Program-made: the position numbers and the translations under genes
The notes under the pieces: model-generated
Databases searched by the model: none
Told to the model about the DNA's origin: nothing
Seen by the model: the letters and a program-made list of their open reading frames with translations, nothing else
NCBI GenBank assembly: GCA_963772335.1
Contig: CAVYXF010000008.1
Span: forward strand, 434,001-498,000
Origin: CAVYXF01 sp963772335
GTDB taxonomy: Bacteria > Pseudomonadota > Alphaproteobacteria > Rhizobiales > Rhodomicrobiaceae
Length of the DNA stretch: 64,000 bases
Direction of reading: 5' to 3'
Part shown: piece after piece, positions 52,969-62,307 of the stretch
Position numbering within the stretch: the stretch's first letter is position 1
How the letters are laid out: the number at the start of each line of letters is the position of its first letter

Positions 52969-53840
52969 CCGTTCGAAACCGGAGCCGCGCCCCTTCGCCT
53001 GCCGAACAACCGACGTAGACGTTGCGTAAAGCCGCTCTGGCCACGCTCATGCTGACCGCCAGCATAGGCACGACTGGCCCGCTGCCGGTCGCCAGAGCTC
53101 GATCCGCGGGGCGCGCGGCAATCCGCCGAGGGCTTGTTGTCGAGTATTGCCCTCGGGCGAGTAACGACCAAGGCCTCGGCCTCCTCCGCGCCAACCAATT
53201 GTTCGGCAGCCATGCGGCCCTTCAGCAGATCCGGCCGCCGACGGACATTGTCATGCGAATCCGTCGCCATGATGTGCACAAGCCCCTCCGACAACATCCG
53301 TTCCGCCCAATAGCACGGACGGCGCCCGAACTTGCCGAGCAGCGATCCTGACGTAATCTGCATCCAGACACCGCGGCCAGCCAGGCGCTTGATGAGGTCG
53401 TACTTCTCTTCGATCCAGGTCAGCCGTTCCGGATGCGTGAGAATTGGCACATAGTCAGCAAGTAAAATATTGAAAAATAAGTCTTCGAGCCTTGCTGGCG
53501 CGACATGATGGGGTGGCTCGACGAGCACATAGCGCGTACCCCCCAAAGTGAGCAGATGCCCGCTGCGCAGCCTACTTACGAAATCAGGTGTGATGTGATT
53601 GTCGGCGCCAGGGACGAGGCGCAGAGCAATGCCTTCCGCTTCGAGTTGCTGCTGCAGCTGTTCGACAGCCAGGCGAATTTGCTGTCCGGAATTGTTGTAG
53701 AGGCCGGGCAAGATATGCGGCGTGCAGGCGACGCATTCCACGCCTTGCGTCACATAGCGCTGCGCCATTTCCAGGGAATTGGGCAGCTCCTGCGATCCAT
53801 CATCAAGGCCCGGCAATATATGGCTATGCAAATCGATCAT
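52965..53840 (-). CDS. CpsB/CapC-family PHP-domain tyrosine phosphatase
   Basis: Manganese-dependent protein tyrosine phosphatase that controls exopolysaccharide polymerisation in related systems; 291 residues. PHP motifs: MIDLHSHILPGLDDGSQ, CTPHILPGLY, VPGADNHIT, LTHPERLTWIEEKY and MATDSHDN. The last about 50 residues are a basic, Arg/Gly-rich tail (SSSGDRQRASRAYAGGQHERG, FGRRRGA) not usual in the family. No partner tyrosine kinase is in the window. It lies near the polysaccharide glycosyltransferase gene. Confidence 0.92.
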   Translation of the reverse strand: MIDLHSHILPGLDDGSQELPNSLEMAQRYVTQGVECVACTPHILPGLYNNSGQQIRLAVEQLQQQLEAEGIALRLVPGADNHITPDFVSRLRSGHLLTLGGTRYVLVEPPHHVAPARLEDLFFNILLADYVPILTHPERLTWIEEKYDLIKRLAGRGVWMQITSGSLLGKFGRRPCYWAERMLSEGLVHIMATDSHDNVRRRPDLLKGRMAAEQLVGAEEAEALVVTRPRAILDNKPSADCRAPRGSSSGDRQRASRAYAGGQHERGQSGFTQRLRRLFGRRRGAAPVSNG

Positions 53841-54111
53841 AATTTAACCATGCAAAATTCGACTAAGGCCACGGACACATAGGAACGTGGCAAAACTGCA
53901 GCAGCAACCTTGCGGCTTTCCCGTAGGTAATCCTCATGACAAAGCAGGCTGTAGGCTAGGTTCTTCCACTGTTCTGTGGCTGAGGGGACACTGGAGGTTG
54001 CAATTTAGCTGGGGATTTCCGCCCCTTTGCTTGCCCAGCGTCGCCGCCAATGGTAACAGTTTTAATCATATTTGCGTCGATTTCGACGTGAGGCGCTGTT
54101 GAGAGGGAAAC

Positions 54112-54669
54112 ATGCTCCGGAAATCCATTGTTGCAGCGGCATCTACTTTGTTCCTTGCGTCTAGCACCCAGGCGGCCCTCCTCACCCATGTTGAGGGCAC
54201 GGTGATGGTGAATAAGGGCGAGGGCTTCTGGAAAGTCGCCCGCAGTACGATGGTGAGCGCGGGCGATCGTGTTCTTGTTCGCGGCAAGGGAGGCGCGCAA
54301 ATTGATTACGGCGATGGCTGCATCATGCGGGTGTCGTCAAACCAGACGATCATGGTTAAGGCCGAGCGCGTTTGCGATTCAAGTCCGGCGGCTCCGAAGA
54401 AGGTGGCGGCGCTGAAAGAGTTTGCTTCGACGAAGGGTCCTGTTTCGATGAAGGACTACTATACCACTTCGACGAAGGACTATACGGTCTCAGCGAAGGA
54501 CTATACTGTGTCTATGAAGGACTACTCGTCGTCCATCCCCGACGGCGAATTTTCTGACGATCATGTTCTCGTCGTCGGCGGTCTTTTGGTTGCCGGCGGG
54601 GCGGCAGTGGCGCTCGCCCTTAACAGTAGCGACCATGTCGTCCGTCACGAGCAGCCGGCCAGCCCATAG
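54112..54669 (+). CDS. Exported FecR-like protein with KDY repeats
   Basis: 185 residues. Signal peptide (MLRKSIVAAASTLFLASSTQ) followed by a small FecR-like beta domain (VEGTVMVNKGEGFWKV, MVSAGDRVLVRGKGGAQIDYGDGCIMRV), then a repeat region with KDY at residues 114-116, 122-124, 129-131 and 136-138, and a C-terminal hydrophobic helix (HVLVVGGLLVAGGAAVALAL). The repeat DNA at 54451-54525 is made of AAGGACTA units. ATG 54112 follows GAGAGGGAA. Its position beside CpsB and a glycosylphosphotransferase suggests an envelope polysaccharide role, but this is inference. Confidence 0.75.
   Translation: MLRKSIVAAASTLFLASSTQAALLTHVEGTVMVNKGEGFWKVARSTMVSAGDRVLVRGKGGAQIDYGDGCIMRVSSNQTIMVKAERVCDSSPAAPKKVAALKEFASTKGPVSMKDYYTTSTKDYTVSAKDYTVSMKDYSSSIPDGEFSDDHVLVVGGLLVAGGAAVALALNSSDHVVRHEQPASP
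54451..54525 (+). repeat. Tandem KDY-coding repeat
   Basis: Four imperfect units of 21-24 bases centred on AAGGACTAY, encoding (S/T)(M/T/A)KDY(T/Y/S). The number of units could vary between strains. Confidence 0.8.
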
Positions 54670-55172
54670 GGACGCTCGCCGCGCGGGGGCGCAGTGTTTG
54701 GTGGCGTGGGAGATGACGTAGGTGGCCGTTTCGTGGCGCCGCCTGACTCGGCATTCCCAGGCGGGATCACCGCAGCGGTGATCCCCTTCGGCATCGTTTA
54801 GAGCTGCGATGCCTCCATAGTAATCGAAAATAATGGCGGATTGATCGGCCCCCGACCTATGGCATAGGCGCGTGCGGCAGCCGAGACTGCCCATCTGTTG
54901 CGGCTGCGCAGCAGTAATGAGGCTATCCGTCGATTTGCGCATCGCGGAAAGCAGAGAACACGAAAGTGGGGCCGGGGGCCGCTTTTCGGACAAATTCAAT
55001 GTGTGAAATGAAGGCGGCCCGAAGAATGCCGCGAGATTGACCAGATCGTGGCCGGCCCGCCCACACAAGTCGTTAACGAGAAGTTGGTACGCGGGTTCGC
55101 GGTTGCGGGGGTGTATGCGTTTGGAGGCCATACGGCTGAGGTGACTTAATTGTGCGCAGGCGGGGATATTCC
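54670..55172. other. 500-base gap before the sugar transferase gene
   Basis: Apart from the hairpin at 54763 I see no gene or strong motif. GC content is normal. A promoter for the downstream glycosyltransferase gene is expected here but not identified. Confidence 0.35.
54763..54785 (+). terminator. Strong hairpin downstream of the FecR-like gene
   Basis: GGGATCACC / GGTGATCCC, 9 bp, loop GCAGC, extending to a perfect 11-bp dyad. It lies about 95 bases after the stop and is followed by CTTCGG, not a T-run, so function as a terminator is tentative. Confidence 0.5.
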
Positions 55173-56705
55173 ATGCGCTTTACTATATCGTTGTTGATCG
55201 ATGTAATATTGATTTTACTTGGCACTGTGGCGGCGATCGTTCTCCGAGACAACTTCGACTTTTCCGCCGAGCGCATCGCGGCGCTTGCCCCCTATTTCCT
55301 CTCCACGGTGATTGCCTGTGTCATCGTGTTTCCGCTGTTCGGCGTCAATCGCGCTTTCTGGCGGTTTAGCGCAATGCCGGATTACCTTCGGGTTTCTGGG
55401 GCACTGCTTACGGTTGTTGTCGCCAGCGTGGCCATGACCTTCGCATTCGACCGCTTGGAGAATGCCCCTCGCGCGCTGCCATTTCTGCAGTTCAATGTCG
55501 CGCTGATCTTGCTGGTCGGTGCGCGAGTGTTATACCGCCTAAACCACGGGGCCAGACGTTCGCGGCGCAGCAGCATGAGGCCGCTCAAGGTCGTCGAGGA
55601 GCCGGTTGTGCAGACATTGCTGCTCGTCGGTCTCAGCAGGCTTACCGAAACATATCTTCAATCGATTGCCGAGCTGGCGCCCCCCGGTGTGAAAGTCGCA
55701 GGGATTTTGGGGCAGCGGGACCGTCACATTGGCCGGCTGGTGGCAGCGCATAAAGTTCTTGGGCTTCCCGATCATGTCGGCCGGGTGATTTCCGAGCTTG
55801 ATGTCAGTGGAATCAAGATCGACAGGATCGTGATCACCAGCTCGGTCGCCTCGCTCTCAGCCGCGGCACGTGAGGCGCTTGACCGCATTCAGCTCTCCGG
55901 CTCGATCCAGGTGCAATATCTCTCCGCCGATCTGGGTTTTGAAACCCGCTCGTCGATGGTGCCTGCCGGTGCAGCAGAGGTGAGGGATGAGGCGGCGGAG
56001 ATAGGGATTACATTCGAGATCGAAACCGCAGAGCTCCATCAGCTGCAAAGACGCCGCTACTGGCCTGTGAAGCGGGCGCTCGACATCGCCGGTTCGCTCG
56101 CGCTCCTGGCGATCACATCGCCCGTGCTTCTCGTGGTCAGCGCTGCTGTCGTCGCAAACACTGGTTGGCCGCTGGTGTTTTGGCAGCAGCGCCCCGGCCT
56201 CGGCGGGCGGGCGTTCCGGCTCTACAAATTCCGCAGCATGGGCGAGGCCCTCGCCCCGGACGGGCGCCGCTTGTCTGACGAGGAGCGCGCCTCTCTGATC
56301 GGGAATTTTCTCCGGCGCACCCGGCTCGACGAGCTGCCTCAGCTCTTCAACATCCTGCGCGGCGACATGTCATTCATCGGTCCGCGCCCGCTCCTGCCGC
56401 GCGACCAGGACCACGCCTATCGCGCACGGCTCTTGGTGCGGCCGGGGCTTACCGGCTGGGCGCAGGTGGTCGGCGGGCGTGCGATCTCGGCGGCCGACAA
56501 GGCAGCGCTCGACATCTGGTATGTGCGCAACGCCAGTCTGCTGCTCGATGTGGCTATCATCCTGCGAACCATCCCGATGGTGCTGGTCGGGGAAAGGATG
56601 TCGGAAGGTCTGATCCAGCGGGCTTGGAATGACCTGCAGCAAGCCGGCGTGCTCAAGGCCGGCTTCCCCGCCGCCTCGGATCTGCGCAATCCCGCAACCA
56701 TCTGA
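55173..56705 (+). CDS. Exopolysaccharide polyprenyl glycosylphosphotransferase
   Basis: Membrane enzyme that transfers a sugar-1-phosphate to undecaprenyl phosphate, starting repeat-unit assembly; 510 residues. Several N-terminal helices (ISLLIDVILILLGTVAAIVL, LAPYFLSTVIACVIVFPLFG and others), a CoA-binding-like middle domain (LLLVGLSRLTETYLQSIAEL) and a C-terminal sugar-transferase domain: KRALDIAGSLALLAITSP, FWQQRPGLGGRAFRLYKFRSM, RRTRLDELPQLFNILRGDMS, FIGPRPLLPRD. ATG 55173 has GGGGA upstream; GTG 55152 is an alternative. The sugar is unknown. Few other polysaccharide genes are present in the window. Confidence 0.92.
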   Translation: MRFTISLLIDVILILLGTVAAIVLRDNFDFSAERIAALAPYFLSTVIACVIVFPLFGVNRAFWRFSAMPDYLRVSGALLTVVVASVAMTFAFDRLENAPRALPFLQFNVALILLVGARVLYRLNHGARRSRRSSMRPLKVVEEPVVQTLLLVGLSRLTETYLQSIAELAPPGVKVAGILGQRDRHIGRLVAAHKVLGLPDHVGRVISELDVSGIKIDRIVITSSVASLSAAAREALDRIQLSGSIQVQYLSADLGFETRSSMVPAGAAEVRDEAAEIGITFEIETAELHQLQRRRYWPVKRALDIAGSLALLAITSPVLLVVSAAVVANTGWPLVFWQQRPGLGGRAFRLYKFRSMGEALAPDGRRLSDEERASLIGNFLRRTRLDELPQLFNILRGDMSFIGPRPLLPRDQDHAYRARLLVRPGLTGWAQVVGGRAISAADKAALDIWYVRNASLLLDVAIILRTIPMVLVGERMSEGLIQRAWNDLQQAGVLKAGFPAASDLRNPATI

Positions 56706-57122
56706 CACGAGGAATTGCCCAGAGCGGCCGCGACGTCGTCGTCTCCTGCGTCAGCGGAATTGCGGACGGCATCATCGGCACGTGGCCATCATGGTGGTAA
56801 CCCAATTCAGATATCGAGCCGTCGTCGCCTCCTGCTCGGTCCTTGTCCAATTTGCTGAAAACGAATTGCAGCTCACGGAGCGGATGAGCAACCGCTGCGA
56901 TCGCCGCAGATCGGATGGCCCGGCCGTCCGAATGAATTCGCCGTTCTGAAACTTACGGGCGATAAACACCCCATCCACAACAGATCCCCCCGTGCGCCTC
57001 GCGCGCATCCCCATCCGCCAGCAAAACAGACGGTTCGGGCAATCCGATGCAGGCAGCGCCTTGACGGATGTCCGCTTTGGAGCGACCTAATTCCTTTATT
57101 GGCATCATTAAGGAGATCGCGC
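56706..57122. other. Gap between glycosyltransferase and cysteine synthase genes
   Basis: 417 bases. No gene or clear terminator seen. The last 60 bases are AT-richer and end in the ribosome site of the next gene. Confidence 0.35.
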
Positions 57123-58208
57123 ATGCAATCCGACCAGAATATCAGAACGACTTCCGGACGCGGCCGGCTCTTCGACAGCATCCTGGATACGGTCGGGGAC
57201 ACCCCCACGATGCGGATCAACAATCTGGGCGTCGACGGCAGGACAATTTACGTCAAGGCCGAGCTCTTCAACCCCGCCGGCTCCGTGAAGGACCGTCTCG
57301 CGCTCAACATTATCGAGGCGGCGGAGCGCGCCGGCGCGCTGAAGCCGGGCCAGACCGTCGTAGAGGCAACCAGCGGCAATACCGGCATCGGGCTTGCTAT
57401 GGTATGCGCGCAAAAAGGCTATCCTTTGGTTGTGACCATGGCCGACAGCTTCTCCATCGAGCGGCGCAAGCTGATGCGCATGCTCGGCGCGAAGGTGGTG
57501 CTGACGCCGCGCGCGCAGAAAGGCTACGGCATGTACAAAAAGGCGGTGGAGTTGGCCGAGGCCAATGGCTGGTTCCTCGCGCATCAGTTCGAGACCGCGG
57601 CCAATGCCGACATCCACGAGGCGACCACTGCGCGCGAGATCATGAATGATTTCGCCGGATCGCGGCTTGATTTCTTCGTCACCGGCTACGGGACTGGCGG
57701 GACGGTGGTCGGCGTCGGGCGCGTGCTGCGCAAGGAGCGGCCCGAGACCCGCATCATTCTTAGCGAGCCTACCAACGCGGCCCTCATCACCAGCGGCGTT
57801 CCTCAGGAGCGCGGTGCCGATGAAGCCCCGGCAGGCAGCCATCCAGCCTTCGAGCCGCATCCCATTCAGGGCTGGACCCCGGATTTTATTCCTTACGTGC
57901 TTCAGGAGGCCATCGATCAGCATCTTTATGACGAGGTCATTCCCGTGACTGGCGCCGAAGGCATCAAATGGGCAAAGGCGCTGGCCCAGCGGGAAGGCAT
58001 CTTCGTCGGCATCTCGGCTGGAGCGACTTTCGCCGTCGCACGGCAGGTTGCGGAGCGCGCCCCCGCCGGATCGGTGATCCTGTGCATGCTTCCCGACACC
58101 GGCGAACGCTATCTGAGCACGCCGTTGTTTGAGGGCATCGAGGCGGATATGGACGCGGAGGAACAGGCCCTGTCGCGCTCGACGCCCGGCTTCCAGTTCG
58201 CCGCCTAA
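57123..58208 (+). CDS. cysK: Cysteine synthase-family protein (O-acetylserine sulfhydrylase)
   Basis: PLP enzyme of fold type II, 361 residues. The PLP lysine is Lys56 in NPAGSVKDRLA, the substrate loop is EATSGNTGIGLAM and the phosphate loop is TGYGTGGTVVGVGRVL; the C-terminus has SAGATFAVARQ. ATG 57123 has an excellent AAGGAG. It is about 40 residues longer than CysK and may therefore be a cystathionine beta-synthase-like or CysM-type member; the substrate is uncertain. The next gene starts about 20 bases later. Confidence 0.85.
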   Translation: MQSDQNIRTTSGRGRLFDSILDTVGDTPTMRINNLGVDGRTIYVKAELFNPAGSVKDRLALNIIEAAERAGALKPGQTVVEATSGNTGIGLAMVCAQKGYPLVVTMADSFSIERRKLMRMLGAKVVLTPRAQKGYGMYKKAVELAEANGWFLAHQFETAANADIHEATTAREIMNDFAGSRLDFFVTGYGTGGTVVGVGRVLRKERPETRIILSEPTNAALITSGVPQERGADEAPAGSHPAFEPHPIQGWTPDFIPYVLQEAIDQHLYDEVIPVTGAEGIKWAKALAQREGIFVGISAGATFAVARQVAERAPAGSVILCMLPDTGERYLSTPLFEGIEADMDAEEQALSRSTPGFQFAA

Positions 58209-58228
58209 AGGTTGTGGAGAAAGCGCCA

Positions 58229-59719
58229 GTGAACCCGCCGCGCGACCTGCCGATCCCGGCGGCTGAGGAAACGTTGGACCCGGACGATTGGGCCGACGTT
58301 CAGGCGCTTTCTCACCGGATTGTAGAGGATGCGATCGCCTATCTCCAGGGCGTGCGCAACCGTCCAGTGTGGCGGGAGATGCCCCCGGAGGTGAAAGCGT
58401 TCTTCGAAGCGCCAATGCCGCAGACCGGCGCGCCGCTCTCACAGGTCTACCGCGAAGTCGCGCAGAATGTGATGCCCTATCCGATGGGCAACATTCATCC
58501 GCGCTTCTGGTCCTGGTACATGGGCTCCAGCAATTTCGCCGGGGCGCTTGGCGATTTCGTCTCCGCAATTCAGGGTTCCAATCTCGGCGGCGGCAACCAT
58601 GCCGCCGCCTTGATGGACGGCCAGGTGGTCAACTGGTGCAAGGCGATGGTGGGCTTTCCCGTCTCCGCCGGCGGCACGCTGGTCAGCGGCGGCTCGATGG
58701 CCAACCTGATCTGCCTGACCGTGGCACGCAACGTCCATGCCGGCACCGATGTGCGCGAAGAGGGCGTCGCCGCCATCGAAAAGCCGCTGCGCTTCTATGG
58801 CTCCGATCAGATCCACAGTTGCCACCGCAAGGCGGTGGAAGTTCTGGGACTTGGCAACCGCGCCTTGCGCCGCATCCCCACCGATACCGAGCTGCGCATC
58901 GACATCGCCGCCTTGCGCCGCGCGATTGCGCAGGATCGTGCAGCCGGCTTTCAGCCCGCTTGTGTGATCGGGACGGCAGGCACCGTCAACACCGGCGCGA
59001 TCGATGATCTGCAGGCGCTCGCCAAGCTGGCGGAGGAGGAGGACCTCTGGTTCCATGTCGATGGCTGCATCGGCGCGCTGATCACCATCGCTCCTCAAAA
59101 TGCCCACCGCGTCGCCGGGATTGAACGTGCTGCATCCATTGCACTCGATCCGCATAAGTGGCTGCATGCGCCGTTCGAGGCGGGCTGCGCCCTGGTCCGC
59201 GATGCTTCGGCCCATCGGAGCGCCTTCGCGGTCACACCGGAATACCTGGAGCAGGCCCCACGCGGTCTCGCCGCGGCGCCATGGCTGTACGAATATGGCC
59301 TGCAGACCTCGCGGGGGTTCCGGGCGCTGAAGATCTGGATGGCGCTGAAGGAACATGGCATCGAGAAATTCGGTCGCCTGATCGACCAGAACATCGCGCA
59401 GGCGCATCACCTCAGCGCACTCTTAGCCGCTGAGCCGAGCATTGAGGTCATCGCCCCGGCCAGTATCAACATCGTCTGCTTCAGATACCGCTCGGAAGGG
59501 CTCGCTGGCGAAGAGCTGAAGGCCCTCAACACCGAGATCATGCTGCAGCTTCAGGAAGCAGGGATCGCAGCCCTCTCCGATACCACGGTCTGCGGCCAGC
59601 ACTGCCTGCGCGTTGCCATCAATAATCATCGCACGCGGCGTGAGGACCTGGACCTCCTGGTCCGCGAAATAGTGCGTTTAGGAAGCCGGATCGTGAGCGC
59701 TGGACTCCGGTCTCGCTGA
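58229..59719 (+). CDS. Group II pyridoxal-dependent decarboxylase
   Basis: PLP decarboxylase of about 496 residues (aromatic amino acid/glutamate decarboxylase group). Markers: GNIHPRFWSWYMGSSNFAGA, VSGGSMANLICLTVARN, HVDGCIGAL, the PLP lysine in ALDPHKWLHAPFEAGC, and RGFRALKIWMALKEHG. The substrate is unknown. I use GTG 58229, which has GGAG at proper distance, rather than GTG 58214. It directly follows the cysteine synthase homologue, so the two may act on the same amino acid, for instance producing an amine from a sulfur amino acid; this is speculation. Confidence 0.85.
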   Translation: MNPPRDLPIPAAEETLDPDDWADVQALSHRIVEDAIAYLQGVRNRPVWREMPPEVKAFFEAPMPQTGAPLSQVYREVAQNVMPYPMGNIHPRFWSWYMGSSNFAGALGDFVSAIQGSNLGGGNHAAALMDGQVVNWCKAMVGFPVSAGGTLVSGGSMANLICLTVARNVHAGTDVREEGVAAIEKPLRFYGSDQIHSCHRKAVEVLGLGNRALRRIPTDTELRIDIAALRRAIAQDRAAGFQPACVIGTAGTVNTGAIDDLQALAKLAEEEDLWFHVDGCIGALITIAPQNAHRVAGIERAASIALDPHKWLHAPFEAGCALVRDASAHRSAFAVTPEYLEQAPRGLAAAPWLYEYGLQTSRGFRALKIWMALKEHGIEKFGRLIDQNIAQAHHLSALLAAEPSIEVIAPASINIVCFRYRSEGLAGEELKALNTEIMLQLQEAGIAALSDTTVCGQHCLRVAINNHRTRREDLDLLVREIVRLGSRIVSAGLRSR

Positions 59720-59920
59720 CGGCGCCGTCGGCCGCGATGCGCAAGCTCGCGGCACGCCTACGCCAAGCGGTGCCAACGGCCGGCAATAGCTCGATAATCG
59801 AGCGGTGGGCAATCCCTTCATAACCCTTTTTCAAATTGACTAGCTTTGGTTTCCTCCGCATGGTCTGGGAGGCAATGTTTTGACTGGTCTTTCTTAGCCC
59901 AGCGACTTGGGGAGGAAATA

Positions 59921-61651
59921 ATGACAGCGTCCAGGTGTATGACCACCCTATCTGCGGTGGCGATAGCGGTTGCATTTACTCTGCCCTTTACTTCTGCGCA
60001 CGCGCAGCAGGAAGTAAAAAGCGGATCCCAGAAAATGGAAGCTGGCAACGCCCCCGAGTTTTCGTCCGTGACGCAGGACGATCTCAATGGCGCCGCCAGC
60101 GACAGCTCGAACTTCCTGCATACCAATGGCGATTATCATCAGCAGCGCTATTACCCCAACGCCCAGATCAATAAGTCAAACGTCTCGAAACTACACCCGG
60201 CCTGGATTTTCCAGACGGAGGTGAAGGAATCGCTTGAGACCTCGCCCATCGTCGTGCGCGGTGTCATGTATGTCACCACCTCTTACAGCCACGCCTACGC
60301 GCTGAATGCGGCGACCGGCGAAGAGCTCTGGCACTACAAACACAAAATGGGACCGATCACGACGTTCTGCTGCGGCCCCAACAACCGCGGCGTCGCCGTC
60401 TCGGACGATCGCGTCTTCCTCGCCACCCTCAACTCCAAGCTCGTGGCGCTCGACGCCAAGACCGGCAAGCCGCTGTGGACCACCGACGTCGCCGATCCCG
60501 AGCTCGGCTATAGCGAGACCATGGCGCCGACCGTCGTCAACGGCAAGGTGCTGCTCGGCACCAATGGCGGCGAGTACGGCATCCGCGGCTTCGTGAAGGC
60601 CTTCGACGCCAAGACCGGCAAGGAACTCTGGACCTTCAACACCATCCCCGAGAATTCGGTGGGCGTGTGGGCCGAGAAGGACGCCACCGGCCGCGACATG
60701 CACCGCGACATCGCGGCGGAAAAGGCGGCGCTGGCCAAGAACGGCGATCCTTATAAGACGCTGGGTGGCGGCGTGTGGCAGAACCCGGCCGTGGACCTGG
60801 AAACCAACCGCATCTATTTCGTGGTCGGCAATCCCTCGCCGGACCTCGACGGTGCGCCGCGCCCGGGCGACAACCTCTATACCGACTCGCTGGTCTCGCT
60901 CGACCTCGACACCGGCAAATATGTCTGCCACTTTCAGTACATCGCCCATGACGTGTGGGATCTCGACTCGGTGTCACCGGTCGTGATCACCGATGTTGCC
61001 GGCAAGGATGGCAAGACCACCAAAGGCCTGCTGCATGCAGGCAAGACCGGGCACATCTACGTCAATGACGCCAAGGACTGCAGCCTGATCCGCTTCTCCG
61101 AGGCGATGGTGCCGCAGGAGAATATGTGGACGCTGCCGACCAAGGAAGGCGCCCGCATGCTGCCCGGCGCCAATGGCGGCGTGGAATGGTCGCCGATTGC
61201 CACCGATCCCAAGCAGCATCTGGCCTATGCGATCAACCTGCATCAGCCGATGACCTATCACGTCGAGAGCTCGCCCTATCCGGGCGGCAAGCTGTGGCTT
61301 GGCGGTGCGTTCAAGGTGATCCCCACCGAGGAGCAGGCCGGCAATGTAACGGCGGTCGACTACAACACCGGCAAGATCAAATGGCAGGCGAAGACACCGC
61401 AGCCGATGATCGGCGGCATTCTCGCCACGGCCGGCGGCGTGGTGTTCGCGGGCGAAGGCAATGGCCTGTTCAAGGCTTATGACTCTGAGACCGGTAAGAT
61501 CTTGTGGACCTTCCACGCCGGTGCTGGCGTCAATGCGCCTCCCTCCTCCTACACCATCGGCGATAAGCAATACATCGTGGTGGGCGCCGGCGGAAACACG
61601 CAGATCGACTTTAAGCGCGGTAATAACATTATCGCGTTCACGGTGGACTGA
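59921..61651 (+). CDS. PQQ-dependent alcohol dehydrogenase (methanol/ethanol family)
   Basis: Periplasmic quinoprotein of 576 residues with a signal peptide (MTTLSAVAIAVAFTLPFTSAHA). The eight-bladed propeller shows repeated W-motifs (ATGEELWHYK, KTGKPLWTTD, KTGKELWTFN, ETGKILWTFH). The adjacent Cys150-Cys151 disulfide typical of methanol/ethanol dehydrogenases is in FCCGPNNRG. Metal ligand Glu218 (NGGEYGIRG) and catalytic Asp347 (VWDLDSV) are visible, with a second Asp two residues later. There is no haem domain, so electrons probably pass to the cytochrome encoded next. ATG 59921 has GGGGAGGAAATA. Substrate unknown. Confidence 0.9.
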   Translation: MTASRCMTTLSAVAIAVAFTLPFTSAHAQQEVKSGSQKMEAGNAPEFSSVTQDDLNGAASDSSNFLHTNGDYHQQRYYPNAQINKSNVSKLHPAWIFQTEVKESLETSPIVVRGVMYVTTSYSHAYALNAATGEELWHYKHKMGPITTFCCGPNNRGVAVSDDRVFLATLNSKLVALDAKTGKPLWTTDVADPELGYSETMAPTVVNGKVLLGTNGGEYGIRGFVKAFDAKTGKELWTFNTIPENSVGVWAEKDATGRDMHRDIAAEKAALAKNGDPYKTLGGGVWQNPAVDLETNRIYFVVGNPSPDLDGAPRPGDNLYTDSLVSLDLDTGKYVCHFQYIAHDVWDLDSVSPVVITDVAGKDGKTTKGLLHAGKTGHIYVNDAKDCSLIRFSEAMVPQENMWTLPTKEGARMLPGANGGVEWSPIATDPKQHLAYAINLHQPMTYHVESSPYPGGKLWLGGAFKVIPTEEQAGNVTAVDYNTGKIKWQAKTPQPMIGGILATAGGVVFAGEGNGLFKAYDSETGKILWTFHAGAGVNAPPSSYTIGDKQYIVVGAGGNTQIDFKRGNNIIAFTVD

Positions 61652-61678
61652 AACCTTCCTACTCACCATGTGTTTGGA

Positions 61679-61707
61679 AGCGGGACCCTCGCGGTCCCGC
61701 TTTTCTT
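61679..61707 (+). terminator. Rho-independent terminator after the PQQ dehydrogenase
   Basis: AGCGGGACC / GGTCCCGCT, 9 bp, loop CTCGC, then TTTCTT. It lies between the dehydrogenase and the cytochrome gene, so it may attenuate rather than fully stop transcription into the cytochrome, making the enzyme more abundant than its acceptor. Confidence 0.85.
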
Positions 61708-61734
61708 GTAACATGGACCATAGGAACGATAGTC

Positions 61735-62307
61735 GTGCGATTTCCGGCCCGCGTTTTCGTCTTTCCGCTGATTGCGTTTCTTGCCGTCCACAGCGCTGCC
61801 GCGCAGTCGATTGACGATAAGGCACAGCTCTGCGCGTCCTGCCATGGCGAGGACGGCATCCCGCAGGAGGCAGTAACTCCGATCATCTGGGGGCAGACCG
61901 AGGGTTACCTTTACATTCAGTTGCGCGATTATAAGAGCGGCGCGCGCAAGAACGAGATCATGTCCCAGGTCGTCTCTGACCTCGAGAAACAGGACATGTA
62001 CGATCTTGCCGCCTATTTCACCGCCAAGCCCTGGCCGAAGGTGCAGCAGCCGCAGGCCTCGGCGGAGGCGACCAAGCAGGCGCAAACGGCCAACACCGCG
62101 GTCGGCTGTACCGGCTGCCACCTCGACAGATATCAGGGCACGGGAACCGCGCCGCGCATCTCTGATCAGAACCAGGAATATCTCGCGCAGACCATGATCG
62201 CCTTCCGCAACAAGACGCGCGGCAATAATCCCGGAATGAGCAGCCTGATGGAAAGCATTTCGGAGAGCGACATCAATGCCCTGGCTGCCTATTTGGCAGC
62301 GCTCTGA
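61735..62307 (+). CDS. Dihaem cytochrome c (c4/c553-like)
   Basis: Periplasmic electron carrier, 190 residues. After a signal peptide (VFPLIAFLAVHSAAAQ) come two class I cytochrome domains with haem sites CASCH (33-37) and CTGCH (125-129); axial Met candidates are in NEIMSQVV and NNPGMSSLM. Likely the physiological acceptor of the PQQ dehydrogenase just upstream. Start GTG 61735, with a weak GGA upstream. The last 19 bases overlap the convergent ankyrin gene. Confidence 0.9.
   Translation: MRFPARVFVFPLIAFLAVHSAAAQSIDDKAQLCASCHGEDGIPQEAVTPIIWGQTEGYLYIQLRDYKSGARKNEIMSQVVSDLEKQDMYDLAAYFTAKPWPKVQQPQASAEATKQAQTANTAVGCTGCHLDRYQGTGTAPRISDQNQEYLAQTMIAFRNKTRGNNPGMSSLMESISESDINALAAYLAAL

Noticed and set aside
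57108..58568. A 486-codon minus-strand frame over the cysteine synthase gene
   Set aside because: Antisense to a gene with an excellent ribosome site and a PLP-lysine motif; the translation is Arg/Gly/His-rich without family features.
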